A DNA stretch of 64,000 nucleotides from Opitutaceae bacterium EW11 (GTDB lineage: Bacteria > Verrucomicrobiota > Verrucomicrobiia > Opitutales > Opitutaceae). The translations under genes and the position numbers were made by a program. Under the pieces are notes generated by a model. That model was not told the origin of the DNA. It did no database searches and saw only the letters and a list, made by a program, of their open reading frames with translations. The stretch covers positions 1,043,501-1,107,500 of the forward strand of contig QAYY01000001.1 in the NCBI GenBank assembly GCA_003054665.1, read 5' to 3'. Of the stretch, positions 42,988 through 52,128 are shown in pieces. Each line of letters starts with the position of its first letter. The first letter of the stretch is position 1.

Positions 42988-43392
42988 ATGCGAACCTCCA
43001 ATCTGCTTCTGATCTGCGCGTTTCTCGGAGGCACCGCCGTCGCTGCCGGAGCTTTCGGCGCGCACGCACTGAAGGCTCAGCTCGCGGCCACGGGCCACAC
43101 TCCGGTGTGGGAGACGGCTGTCCTTTATCATCTCGTGCACTCGGTGGCGTGCCTCGCCGCAGTGCTCGCAGCGGGTTCCGAAATCGCCGCGGCTGGCCGC
43201 ACCTGGCTCGTGCGTGCGACCCGCTGCTGGGCGGTCGGCGTCGTGTTTTTCTCCGGCTCGCTCTACGCGCTGGCGCTCGGTGCGCCGCGCTGGATCGGCC
43301 CCGCCACGCCGCTCGGCGGCGTGGTCTTGATCGCCGGGTGGATCTGCGTCGGCGTCGCGGCACGCAAGGCCGCCGCGCGCGCGGACTCCTGA
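42988..43392 (+). CDS. DUF423 family inner-membrane protein
   Basis: 134 residues, ATG at 42988. Four hydrophobic helices with LGGTAVAAGAFGAHALKAQL near the N-terminus, the DUF423 signature, then TAVLYHLVHSVACLA and FFSGSLYALALGAPRWIGPATPLGGV. Function unknown in all bacteria. 5 bp before the nucleotidyltransferase gene, so co-transcribed. Confidence 0.92.
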   Translation: MRTSNLLLICAFLGGTAVAAGAFGAHALKAQLAATGHTPVWETAVLYHLVHSVACLAAVLAAGSEIAAAGRTWLVRATRCWAVGVVFFSGSLYALALGAPRWIGPATPLGGVVLIAGWICVGVAARKAAARADS

Positions 43393-43397
43393 TTTTC

Positions 43398-44804
43398 ATG
43401 CGGCTACCCGACGATCTTCTCCAGGTTTTGCGCGCGCTCCGCGAGATCGCCCGCCCGCGACTGGTCGGCGGCTGCGTGCGCGACTGGCTGCTGGGAGGAA
43501 ACGCCAAAGACTTCGACGTCGAAGTGCCCGACGTGACGTTCGAGCAGCTGCAGCGGGCGCTCGCGCCGTTCGGAGCGACCGACATCGTCGGCCGGAGTTT
43601 CGGCGTGATCAAACTGCGGCTTGGCAGCGCGGAATACGATTTCAGTCTGCCGCGCCGGGAATCGAAAACGGGCGCCGGGCACCGGGGCTTCGCCATCCAG
43701 CCGGAAGCCGGCCTGAGCGACGCCGAAGCCGCCGCGCGGCGCGACTTCACCGTGAACGCGATGGCGTACGATCCGTTCAGCGGAGCCATCATCGACCCTT
43801 TCAACGGCCGACGCGACCTGCACGCCGGCATTCTCCGCCACACCGGCCCGGCGTTCACCGAAGACCCGCTGCGCGTGCTGCGCGGGTTTCAGTTCGCCGG
43901 GCGTTTCGATTTCAAGATGGCGCCCGAGACGGTCGAACTCTGCCGGAGCATCGTCGACACCTACCGCGAGCTGCCGGTGGAGCGGGTTTGGGGCGAGTGG
44001 GTCAAGTGGGCCGAAAAGTCCTCGAAGCCGTCCCGCGGCCTCGAGGTGCTCGAGGAAACCGGCTGGCTGGTGCATTTCCCGGAGGTCGCGGCGCTGCGCG
44101 GAACCGTGCAGGACCCGGAATGGCATCCGGAAGGCGACGTCTTCACCCACACCGCGCACTGTCTCGACGCGCTCGTGAAACTCGAGATGTGGAAAAGCTC
44201 CGGCCCCGAGATCAGGCGCGTCCTGACGCTCGCGACCCTGGCGCACGATTTTGGGAAGCCCGGCACGACGAGCTACTCCGAAAAGCGCGGCCGGATGCGG
44301 TGGGTCAGCCCCGGCCACGAGGCCGCCGGCGGGCCGATCTCGGACGCGTTTCTCCAACGGATCGGCGCGCCGCGCGATGTCGTCGACCATGTCCGCCCGC
44401 TGGTGGTGAACCATCTGGCCCACCATCAGGGCGGGAGTAGCGAGTTCACGGATACCGCGATCCGCCGTTTGGCCCGGCGCCTCACGCCCGCGTCGATCGA
44501 CGAGCTGTGCGCGATCATGCGGGCCGATCACGACGGGCGTCCGCCGATCTATACCCCGGAGTCAATCGCCCGCATCGAGGAGCTTCAGGCCCGCGCCCAC
44601 GCCCTGGAGCTGCAGAGCGGAGGGCCGAAGCCGATCGTCCAGGGCCGGCACCTCATCCAGCTCGGGATGAATCCGGGGCCGAGCTTCAAGCCGGTGCTCG
44701 ACCAGGCGTTCGAAGCCCAGCTCGACGGGCGTTTTCACGACGAAGCGGGCGGTCTGGAATGGTTGAGGAACCGGTTGCAGGGTCCGGCGCACGAGGTAGA
44801 CTGA
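43398..44804 (+). CDS. CCA-adding enzyme / poly(A) polymerase family nucleotidyltransferase
   Basis: 468 residues from the ATG at 43398. Class II nucleotidyltransferase head: [14 protein letters not shown], then the metal-binding DFDVEV and [17 protein letters not shown]; the RNA-binding ERVWGEW part follows. A C-terminal HD domain is present ([28 protein letters not shown]), as in tRNA nucleotidyltransferases with phosphatase/phosphodiesterase activity. It probably adds or repairs the 3' CCA of tRNA; distinguishing this from a poly(A) polymerase by sequence alone is uncertain. Confidence 0.88.
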   Translation: MRLPDDLLQVLRALREIARPRLVGGCVRDWLLGGNAKDFDVEVPDVTFEQLQRALAPFGATDIVGRSFGVIKLRLGSAEYDFSLPRRESKTGAGHRGFAIQPEAGLSDAEAAARRDFTVNAMAYDPFSGAIIDPFNGRRDLHAGILRHTGPAFTEDPLRVLRGFQFAGRFDFKMAPETVELCRSIVDTYRELPVERVWGEWVKWAEKSSKPSRGLEVLEETGWLVHFPEVAALRGTVQDPEWHPEGDVFTHTAHCLDALVKLEMWKSSGPEIRRVLTLATLAHDFGKPGTTSYSEKRGRMRWVSPGHEAAGGPISDAFLQRIGAPRDVVDHVRPLVVNHLAHHQGGSSEFTDTAIRRLARRLTPASIDELCAIMRADHDGRPPIYTPESIARIEELQARAHALELQSGGPKPIVQGRHLIQLGMNPGPSFKPVLDQAFEAQLDGRFHDEAGGLEWLRNRLQGPAHEVD

Positions 44805-44847
44805 GGCGTCCAGCGCGCCCGTCATCACCCTCATCGCCACCCGCATC

Positions 44848-45810
44848 ATGTCCGTCACCGAAGTTCAAACAACCCAGCTGGATCAACTCAAAGCGTTCAC
44901 CAAGGTCGTCGCCGATACCGGCGACTTCGAAAGCATCCGGGAGTTCGCGCCGCAGGACGCGACCACGAACCCCAGCCTCATTCTCAAGGCCGCCGGCATG
45001 CCCGGTTACGCCCACCTGGTCGACCAGGCCGTCAAGGAGGCAGGCGCCGGCGAACCGGTCGGCCACATCATCGACCGCCTGCTAGTCGTATTCGGCATCG
45101 AAATACTGAAGATCGTTCCCGGGCGGGTCTCGAGCGAGGTGGACGCGCGCCTCTCCTTCGATCGCGAGGGCACGATCGCGAAGGCCCGGGAGATCGTGTC
45201 GCTCTACGAAAAGGCCGGCGTCGACCGTGAGCGGGTGCTCGTCAAGGTCGCGTCGACCTGGGAAGGCATCCGCGCCGCCGAGCAGCTCCAGAAGGAACGC
45301 ATCAACTGCAACCTCACCCTGCTCTTTTCCTTCGCCCAGGCCGTCGCGTGCGCCGAAGCCGGCGTGAAGCTGATTTCGCCGTTCGTCGGCCGCATCCTCG
45401 ACTGGTACAAGAAGAACACGGGGAAGGATTATCCGCCGAGCGAGGATCCGGGCGTGAAATCGGTCACGGAGATCTACCACTATTTCAAGAAATTCGGCTA
45501 TGCCACGGAGGTGATGGGCGCCAGCTTCCGCAACAAGGGCGAGGTCCTCGAACTCGCCGGCTGCGACCTTCTCACCATCTCCCCCGCCCTGCTCGCCGAG
45601 CTGAACTCGTCGAGCGAGCCGGTCGTGCGGAAACTCGACCCCGAGAAATCCCCCTCGGCCGACTTGAGGCGTGTGACGTTCGACGAAAAATCGTTCCGCT
45701 GGGCGATGAACGAAGACCCGATGGCCACCGACAAGACCGCCGAGGGCATCCGGACGTTCGCCGCCGACATCGTGAAGCTGGAGAAGCTGATCGCGCAAAA
45801 GCGCCGCTGA
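44848..45810 (+). CDS. tal: Transaldolase
   Basis: 320 residues, TalB type. Transfers dihydroxyacetone units in the pentose phosphate pathway. Schiff-base Lys in [19 protein letters not shown]; also [14 protein letters not shown] near the N-terminus and [21 protein letters not shown]. Normal length. Plus strand, 43 bp after the nucleotidyltransferase gene. Confidence 0.97.
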   Translation: MSVTEVQTTQLDQLKAFTKVVADTGDFESIREFAPQDATTNPSLILKAAGMPGYAHLVDQAVKEAGAGEPVGHIIDRLLVVFGIEILKIVPGRVSSEVDARLSFDREGTIAKAREIVSLYEKAGVDRERVLVKVASTWEGIRAAEQLQKERINCNLTLLFSFAQAVACAEAGVKLISPFVGRILDWYKKNTGKDYPPSEDPGVKSVTEIYHYFKKFGYATEVMGASFRNKGEVLELAGCDLLTISPALLAELNSSSEPVVRKLDPEKSPSADLRRVTFDEKSFRWAMNEDPMATDKTAEGIRTFAADIVKLEKLIAQKRR

Positions 45811-45864
45811 ACCGGCGGATCCGGGCAAACCAAGCCTTCGCCGAATCGCGGCCGCTCCGCCGCC

Positions 45865-46833
45865 TCAGTCTTTCGGCAACGGTTTCAGCTGGATCAGCAG
45901 ATTCGCCCCGGTGATCAGGCCGCCACCGACGAGGAGATTCGCGGTGGCGGTTTCGTTCGGATAGTCGATGCCGGCCCAGACGGAGAACAGCGCGGGCAGG
46001 AACAACGCCAGCAACGAACCGAAGATCGGCTCGATGCAGTAGATCAGCCCCGCCTCCGTCGCGGTGATGCGGGGTTGGAACGTATTCATGATCAGATACG
46101 AGCCGATCGTGCTGAAGAGCGTCAGCATCGCGGTCAGGCCGACCCAGGGCACGGACCGGAACGTCGCCACCAGCGAATCGAGATGCGGGGCCGTCCCGGC
46201 GGACAGCGCCAGGAACACGAGCGCCTCGACGGCAAACATGATGATCGTGACCGGCATCACGCGATTGCCGGAAAACACCTTCTTTTCCAGCCACAGGATC
46301 TGGCCCATGAAAAAGAGCGAGGCGATGAGCGTCTCCGCCTCGCCCCGGCCGAAGCGCAGCGCCGCCCAGTCGAAGCGACCGAGGATTGCGACGCCGGCGA
46401 GCACCATCACCGAGCTGACGCCGACCGTCCAGGGAGGCAGCCGGCGCAGGCGCAGCGCCAGATAAAGCGGGATGAGGATCGCGTACAGCTGGGTGAGAAA
46501 CGCCGACGTCGACGCGGCCGTGAACTGCAGACCGTCGGTCTGCAGCAGCATCCCGATGGCGGCGAAAAGCCCAAGCCCGAGCCCCTGCACCCATTCACGC
46601 CGGGTGGCGGACCCGAGACTGCGCCCGAACAACGCGAGCAGCACGACCGTGGCCAGGATGAAACGGGGGCCGACGGACCAGCTTGCGATAAACCACGTCG
46701 AACTCTCCGGCAGCAGCCGGGCGTGCGTCATCGCGATCGCTTTGATCACGGGAAAACTGAGGCCCCAGAACAGATTCGCCAAAATCAGCATCAGGAGCGC
46801 CTCGGTGCGTTGTCGCGAGGAGACAGCTGTCAT
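45865..46833 (-). CDS. EamA/DMT-family membrane transporter
   Basis: 322 residues from the ATG at 46833. About ten membrane helices in two EamA halves: LILANLFWGLSFPVIKA at the start, LGLGLFAAIGMLLQTDGLQFTAASTSAFLTQLYAI closing half one, and AGLIYCIEPIFGSLLALFLPALF in half two. Probable metabolite exporter; the substrate cannot be told. Convergent with tal. Confidence 0.9.
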   Translation of the reverse strand: MTAVSSRQRTEALLMLILANLFWGLSFPVIKAIAMTHARLLPESSTWFIASWSVGPRFILATVVLLALFGRSLGSATRREWVQGLGLGLFAAIGMLLQTDGLQFTAASTSAFLTQLYAILIPLYLALRLRRLPPWTVGVSSVMVLAGVAILGRFDWAALRFGRGEAETLIASLFFMGQILWLEKKVFSGNRVMPVTIIMFAVEALVFLALSAGTAPHLDSLVATFRSVPWVGLTAMLTLFSTIGSYLIMNTFQPRITATEAGLIYCIEPIFGSLLALFLPALFSVWAGIDYPNETATANLLVGGGLITGANLLIQLKPLPKD

Positions 46834-46934
46834 GGAAACGCTCCAGCCTTGCCAGGTGCGGGCTCGGCGCAATCTTGGACGCGATGGCGGGCCCGCGCGA
46901 CGGGAGCCAACCTTTTCCCTCTCGTTCTGCTACC

Positions 46935-48212
46935 ATGAAACCGTTGCACGCTCTGCTGGTTCTGTCCCTGTCGGCCAACGCTGCTCTCGGCGTGTACCTC
47001 GTCTCCAAGCCCAAGGCCGCCCCCAAGGCGGCTGCCGCCGCGCCGGCGAGAACCGCGAGTGCGGAAACCCCGGAGAGCAAGGCTGCGGCCCAGCGCGCCG
47101 CCGCCGCAGAAGCCTTCATCGCCGCCGCCAACGCGGGCGACGCGGCCGCGGTGCGCGACCAGCTCCGGGCCATGGGACTTCCGGAACACGTCGTGCGAGC
47201 CGCGGTGCACGCGGTCGTATACCAGCCGTTCTCGGATCTGCAGAAGCGATTTCAAAGCCAGCAAGGGGACGCGTACTGGCGCGGCATGACAGGCTATTTC
47301 GGATTCAACCGCATGACTCCGGAACAGCAGAAGCAGCTGCGCGAGGCCAATCACGACGTTGTCCGCAAGATGGAGCAGCTCCTCGGTCCGGACCCGGACA
47401 ACCCGCTGGTGAAGATGTATTCATATCTCCCAGACGAGAAGGCCGCCAAACTCCGCGCACTGGAGCAGGACTACAACGACCTGCGCTCGCAGCAGTACCA
47501 GGAGCAATCGGGATTCCAGCTGCCCAGCGACAGGGACAAAATCGCCTATCTCGAGCGCGAAAAACGCAAGGACATCGAGGCACTCCTCTCGCCCGAGGAA
47601 CTCCAGGCGTACGACCTGCGGCAGTCGCCCGCGGCCGCGCGCGCGCGCGGCATGCTGATGAATTTCGAGTCTACGGAGAGTGAATACAAAGCGCTCGTTG
47701 CCGCCCTGCAGGCTTCTGAGTCCGGTTCCGGTGCCAGCGGGCCCTTCGGCATGGCCGGAGCCGGCGCTCGCGACGGCCAGCAGATCCAGGACGCGCTGCG
47801 CGCCGCCCTCGGCGACGAACGCTACAGGGAATACCAGCGGACCCAGAACAACGACTACCGCATGCTCGAAGCGGCGGCGAAACGCTTCAACCTGCCCAAG
47901 ACCACCGTCGACCAGGTGATGAGCACGCGCGACCAAGTGCTCGCAAACGCCCAACAGATTTCCGCCGACACCTCGCTCACGCAGGAGCAGCGGCAGGCCG
48001 CGCTCAGCAGTCTGGCCGAGCAGATGAGCACGCAGGTGCGCGCTTCGCTCGGGACCGAGGTCGGCGACGCCTATCTCAAGTCGGGGGGAAGCTGGCTCGA
48101 CCTGATGAAACGCGGGCTCCCGATCACCGTCACCCCCGACGGCAGCGTTCGGGTCGCGCAGCCGCCGGTCCAGCGCCGCACTCCGCCGGTCGTCGCCGCG
48201 CCGCAAGGTTGA
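46935..48212 (+). CDS. Exported helical protein of unknown function
   Basis: 425 residues from the ATG at 46935. N-terminal signal or anchor (LHALLVLSLSANAALGVYL), then an Ala/Lys-rich linker and a mostly helical body with many Gln/Glu, e.g. FNRMTPEQQKQLREANHDVVRKMEQLLG and DKIAYLEREKRKDIEALLSPEELQAYDLR. The latter pattern recurs in large paralogous sets of secreted proteins in Verrucomicrobia, as far as I recall, but I know of no function. C-terminus is Pro/Ala-rich. Confidence 0.7.
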   Translation: MKPLHALLVLSLSANAALGVYLVSKPKAAPKAAAAAPARTASAETPESKAAAQRAAAAEAFIAAANAGDAAAVRDQLRAMGLPEHVVRAAVHAVVYQPFSDLQKRFQSQQGDAYWRGMTGYFGFNRMTPEQQKQLREANHDVVRKMEQLLGPDPDNPLVKMYSYLPDEKAAKLRALEQDYNDLRSQQYQEQSGFQLPSDRDKIAYLEREKRKDIEALLSPEELQAYDLRQSPAAARARGMLMNFESTESEYKALVAALQASESGSGASGPFGMAGAGARDGQQIQDALRAALGDERYREYQRTQNNDYRMLEAAAKRFNLPKTTVDQVMSTRDQVLANAQQISADTSLTQEQRQAALSSLAEQMSTQVRASLGTEVGDAYLKSGGSWLDLMKRGLPITVTPDGSVRVAQPPVQRRTPPVVAAPQG

Positions 48213-48261
48213 GCGCAGGAGCGCCCGAGGCTCGGAGCCGGCGGTTGTAGCGACGGCCTTG

Positions 48262-49677
48262 CTACACCGTGGCGGGATTGGGACACTCGCGAACGACGGC
48301 GCGGGAAAGGAGATTGAGGAGCGTCCGGTGATGCACCGGCTTGTTCAGCAGCGTGCGGATGTGCGGGCGCAGGAACTGGCGATCGAGGTTCGTCATCGTC
48401 GCCGAGACGAGCCCGACGGTCTGATTGGGCCTCCAGCCGGTCTCCCGTGCATACACGTCGAGGTCGGCCATCACGTTCTCGGTGCAGTCGATCACCGCGA
48501 GTTCGCAGCGTGATTGGACGAGCTCCGGCAAGGCGACGACCACCGGTTCGGCCCCCGCTTCGGACAGGAGGCGCCGCAACTCCGCCCGGAGTTGCTCGTG
48601 TTCGATCAGGAGCCCGACGCGGCAGCTGCGGAGAACGAGCGGCGAGGCGAAACCGTCCGTTTCGGACGGCGCGGGAAGGCGCCCGCGCACGGTGAAGTGG
48701 AAGGTCGAACCGTTTCCCAAGGCGCTCTCCACCCAGATGTCGCCGCCCATCAGCTTCACCAGGTTTCGGGAGATCGCCAGGCCCAGGCCGGCGCCCGCGA
48801 ACCGGCGCACCGTCGATGTATCCAGTTGGGTGAACGGCTGGAATAGGCGGGGGCGATCCTGACTGGAAATACCGATGCCCGTGTCCCGCACGGTGAATTC
48901 GAAGGTGACACTCCCGTCCTCGAGTTCGGCCACGAGTTGCCCCGCGCTCGTGCTGATGTCGAACGGCGCAAACGAGACGCCCTTGCCGGTGAGGACCCGC
49001 GCCGTCACCTCGACCTCCCCGGAACGGGTGAACTTGATGCCGTTGCCCACCAGGTTGACGAGGATCTGGCGAAGCCTCCCGCAATCGAGGAGGGCCTGAT
49101 GCGGGATGTCGGCCTCGACCGTGTGCAGGAGTTCGATGCCCTTGTCCGCCGCGCGAGCCGCAAACAAATCCAGCGCCTCCTCGATCGTGGCGCGCAGGTC
49201 GCACGCGGACGCTTCAAGCTGGAGGTTGCCGGCTTCCATCCGGGAAAAATCGAGAATATCGCCCGTCAGCTGGACGAGGGCCTCGCCGCTCGTCCGGATG
49301 GTCTGAACGTACTCGCGCTGCTCCTGACTGAGCGGCGTATCCAGCAGGAGGTTCGTGAAGCCGACGATCCCGTTCAGCGGCGTCCGGACTTCGTGGCTCA
49401 TCGTCGCCAGAAACTGGCCCTTGGCACGGTCGGCCGACTCCGCGAGTTCCTTGGCCCGCCTCAGCTCGTCCTCGTTTCGGAGCTGCTCCCGCGTCGGCCG
49501 AAGCGGCGCCGGCGGAGCGGGCCGGCACATGCGCACCTTCAGAAACAGCCAGACCCCGACGGCGCCAGCGGCAAAGCCCAGGCATAAAGCTCCTGGCCAC
49601 GCCAGCGCCAAAACGAAAACGACGGGGTAGGCACTCACCGGAATCGTGGACACAATGTGCCCCGCCACCGATGGCAA
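48262..49677 (-). CDS. Hybrid sensor histidine kinase
   Basis: 471 residues. Two short hydrophobic stretches at about 9-46 ([32 protein letters not shown]) anchor it. The H-box is intact ([19 protein letters not shown]), followed by N-box [18 protein letters not shown]1 VRDTGIGIS and [25 protein letters not shown]-terminal receiver-like domain keeps the phospho-Asp (CELAVIDC) and Lys (LLNKPVH) but replaces the acidic pair by LIEHE. No sensor domain beyond the membrane part. Start uncertain: TTG at 49677, with in-frame GTGs 3 and 8 codons later. The signal and partner are unknown. Confidence 0.88.
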   Translation of the reverse strand: MPSVAGHIVSTIPVSAYPVVFVLALAWPGALCLGFAAGAVGVWLFLKVRMCRPAPPAPLRPTREQLRNEDELRRAKELAESADRAKGQFLATMSHEVRTPLNGIVGFTNLLLDTPLSQEQREYVQTIRTSGEALVQLTGDILDFSRMEAGNLQLEASACDLRATIEEALDLFAARAADKGIELLHTVEADIPHQALLDCGRLRQILVNLVGNGIKFTRSGEVEVTARVLTGKGVSFAPFDISTSAGQLVAELEDGSVTFEFTVRDTGIGISSQDRPRLFQPFTQLDTSTVRRFAGAGLGLAISRNLVKLMGGDIWVESALGNGSTFHFTVRGRLPAPSETDGFASPLVLRSCRVGLLIEHEQLRAELRRLLSEAGAEPVVVALPELVQSRCELAVIDCTENVMADLDVYARETGWRPNQTVGLVSATMTNLDRQFLRPHIRTLLNKPVHHRTLLNLLSRAVVRECPNPATV

Positions 49678-49773
49678 CGCGGAAGCCCGCCTAGGGCGTT
49701 TCCCCGGGCTAGATTATCGAATTCTTGACGGCCACAGCCTCTGTGTGGGCCGCTCCCGTCCGGTTTGTCCCCG

Positions 49774-49816
49774 AAAAAGCAGAGCCGCCGCCGATCCAGA
49801 GGACCGGCGGCGGCTC
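49774..49816 (-). terminator. Rho-independent terminator of the SWIB gene
   Basis: Minus strand: GAGCCGCCGCCG stem, 11-nt loop, CGGCGGCGGCTC, then CTGCTTTTTC. It lies 19 bp after the SWIB stop codon. The T tract starts four bases after the stem. Confidence 0.8.
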
Positions 49817-49834
49817 AATAAAAGGGACGCTGGA

Positions 49835-50107
49835 TTACTTAACGAGGTGCTCGGAAACGAGCTTCGTCAGTTCGAACATGCTGACGGACTTCTTGCCGCC
49901 GACGACCGGCTTCAGCTTCTCGTCCGAATTGATCTGGGTCTTCACCTTCTTGTCCTGGAGACCGTTCTTCTTGATGTAGTCCCAGAGCTTCTTGGTGAGC
50001 TCCGTACGGGGGAGGGGTTTCGAACCGACGATGACCGCGAGGGCTTCGTCAGGCTGAACCGGTTTCATGAACGCTGCGTTGGGTTTACGAGCAGATTTTT
50101 TAGCCAT
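49835..50107 (-). CDS. SWIB/MDM2-domain protein
   Basis: 90 residues from the ATG at 50107 (MAKKSARKPNAAFMKPVQPD). Almost the whole protein is one SWIB fold: LAVIVGSKPLPRTELTKKLWDYIKKNGLQ, then INSDEKLKPVVGGKKSVSMFELTKLVSEHL. SWIB domains are best known from eukaryotic chromatin factors and from Chlamydiae and relatives; a stand-alone basic copy may bind DNA or topoisomerase, but this is not established. It has its own terminator and a repeated upstream motif. Confidence 0.92.
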   Translation of the reverse strand: MAKKSARKPNAAFMKPVQPDEALAVIVGSKPLPRTELTKKLWDYIKKNGLQDKKVKTQINSDEKLKPVVGGKKSVSMFELTKLVSEHLVK

Positions 50108-50150
50108 AACGGAATGCGGGTCTAAAGCCCCTGCCTCTGAATGCAACGCT

Positions 50151-50189
50151 ATTTTGAGAGGTAAAACGACTGATTTTCAGAGGTAAAAC
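50151..50189. promoter_or_regulatory. Direct repeat upstream of the SWIB gene
   Basis: ATTTTGAGAGGTAAAAC at 50151-50167 and ATTTTCAGAGGTAAAAC at 50173-50189: 16 of 17 bases identical, start-to-start spacing 22 bp (about two helical turns). They lie 44-82 bp before the SWIB ATG and just after the ABC exporter operon. Candidate operator. Confidence 0.6.
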
Positions 50190-50196
50190 CGGACTC

Positions 50197-52128
50197 TCAA
50201 CGCGCATCTGGCGCCATATCATCCACCTGCACGAACTGCCGGTACAACGCTGCGTAGTGCCCTTTCAACGACAAGAGTTCCGCGTGCGTTCCCCGCTCGA
50301 TCACGCGCCCGTGCTCCAGCACGAGGACGCAGTCGGCGTGGCGGATCGTGCTGAGACGGTGCGCGACGATGAAGCTCGTGCGGCCGCGCAGGAGCTCGAC
50401 GAGCGCCTTCTGTAACCGGTTTTCCGTTACAGCGTCGATCGCGCTCGTGGCCTCGTCCAAAATCAGGATACGGGGGTCGGCGATGAGGGCGCGCGCGAAG
50501 CACACCAGCTGGCGCTGCCCGACCGACAGGCCTCCGCCGCGTTCGCCGGCCTCCGTCATCAGCCCCTTCGGCAGGGACTCGAACAGATCGAGGCAATCGA
50601 GCCGCCGCGCCGCCTCGCGCACCTCGTCGTCCGTCGCCTCGGGACGGCTGAAGCGGATGTTGTCGAGCAGCGTGCCGCTGAAGAGGAAGTTCGCCTGCTG
50701 CACCATGCCCATCTGCTCGTGCAGCGACGCGCCCGAAATGCCGCGGATCTCGCGCCCGTCGATCAGCACCTCGCCCGCGGTGGGAAGGTAGAACTTGGCG
50801 ATGAGATTGATGATGGAGCTTTTCCCGCTCCCGGTGTGGCCGACCAGCGCGATCGTCTGTCCCGGCTCGGCGGCGAAACTCACGTCGTGCAGGACGGGCC
50901 GCCCCGGATCGTAGGCGAAGGTGACGTTTCGAAACTCCACTTGAGCGCCCACCCTGTGGTGGAGTATCGGATACGCCTCGGCCGGGCGGCCCGCCGCCGC
51001 GGCGCCCGCGGAACCGCGCCGCGGGTCCGGCAGAGGGGTCGCCGCCGGGTCGTCGGTCCACTCCGGCTTCATATCCAGCAGCCGGAACACGCGTTCGGCG
51101 CTGGCCATGGCGATGAGCGCCTGGTTGTACATGTTGCCCAGCACCTGCAGCGGGGCGAAGAACTGGTTCGCGAAGAGGAGGAATTGGATCAGCACCCCCA
51201 GCTCCATCGTGCCGTGCAGCACGCGCCAGCCGCCCAGCACGAGCAGGATGGCGACGAAGAACTGGCTGTTCAGCTCGAGGAGCGGAACCAGGACCGCGGA
51301 CGTTCGCGCCAGGGCGACGTTGTACCGGGAGTGATCGAAGAGAAGCCGGCGGAAGAGCCCGGCGTTGGTCTCCTGGCGGACGAAGCCCTGCGTCACGCGG
51401 ATGCCGTTGACGGACTCGGCGAGCGTGGCGGTGACGCGGCTGAAGCTTTCCTGCGCCGCGCGCGAATGCAGGCTGAGGCGTTTCCGGAAGTGGTGGTTCA
51501 GCGACCAGAGGATGGGCGCGAGCGCCAGCACGACGACGAAGAGCCGCCAGTCGGTGAAAGCCATGACCAGCGCCGCGGTCGTGATCTGGCCGAACTGCAC
51601 GATGCTGACGAAAAACGAATCCTGGATGCCGAGCCGGACGGTTTCGACGTCGGACGTCACACGACTGAGGATACGCCCGAGCTTCATCTTCTGGAAGAAG
51701 CTCATCGGCATGCGCTGGACGTGGAGAAATATCTCCGACCGGAGCGTGTTCACGACGTACTCGCCGATCTCGAGCGCGAACCGCTGCCGGAAGTGGAACA
51801 GCCCGTCGGTCACCAGGGCGAGGGCCAGGTAGCCGAGCACGCCCCAGAAAACCCACCCGGCCTCGTGGCGGGCGATCGGTCCGGCGATGATCCGGCTGCT
51901 CAGCCAGACCAGGCAGGGCAGCTGCGCCGAGCGCAGGAGCGTGAGCACGATCAGCCAGTTCCGTTTTCTGATCCGCCCGCGGGTGTATCCAAAAAGCCGG
52001 CGGATGATCCCCCACTCCAGCGGCTTGAACTGCGGCTCGTCGTCGTCCTCGTCGCGCTGGCGGCGGACCAGCGTGAGACCGTCGGCGCGATCGGGGCGGA
52101 TTCCCAGCGGCGAATTGGATCCGCTCAT
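50197..52128 (-). CDS. ABC exporter half-transporter, subunit with canonical Walker B
   Basis: 643 residues from the ATG at 52128, overlapping the upstream gene as ATGA. Six membrane helices (about 60-340) then a nucleotide-binding domain: Walker A LVGHTGSGKSSIINLIAKF, Walker B ILILDEATSAID with the catalytic Glu, H-loop FIVAHRLSTIRHAD. The signature motif is LSVGQ (Val536) instead of LSGGQ. With the partner at 52125 it likely forms a heterodimeric exporter of lipids, peptides or drugs. The N-terminal 45 residues are acidic and charged. Confidence 0.93.
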   Translation of the reverse strand: MSGSNSPLGIRPDRADGLTLVRRQRDEDDDEPQFKPLEWGIIRRLFGYTRGRIRKRNWLIVLTLLRSAQLPCLVWLSSRIIAGPIARHEAGWVFWGVLGYLALALVTDGLFHFRQRFALEIGEYVVNTLRSEIFLHVQRMPMSFFQKMKLGRILSRVTSDVETVRLGIQDSFFVSIVQFGQITTAALVMAFTDWRLFVVVLALAPILWSLNHHFRKRLSLHSRAAQESFSRVTATLAESVNGIRVTQGFVRQETNAGLFRRLLFDHSRYNVALARTSAVLVPLLELNSQFFVAILLVLGGWRVLHGTMELGVLIQFLLFANQFFAPLQVLGNMYNQALIAMASAERVFRLLDMKPEWTDDPAATPLPDPRRGSAGAAAAGRPAEAYPILHHRVGAQVEFRNVTFAYDPGRPVLHDVSFAAEPGQTIALVGHTGSGKSSIINLIAKFYLPTAGEVLIDGREIRGISGASLHEQMGMVQQANFLFSGTLLDNIRFSRPEATDDEVREAARRLDCLDLFESLPKGLMTEAGERGGGLSVGQRQLVCFARALIADPRILILDEATSAIDAVTENRLQKALVELLRGRTSFIVAHRLSTIRHADCVLVLEHGRVIERGTHAELLSLKGHYAALYRQFVQVDDMAPDAR

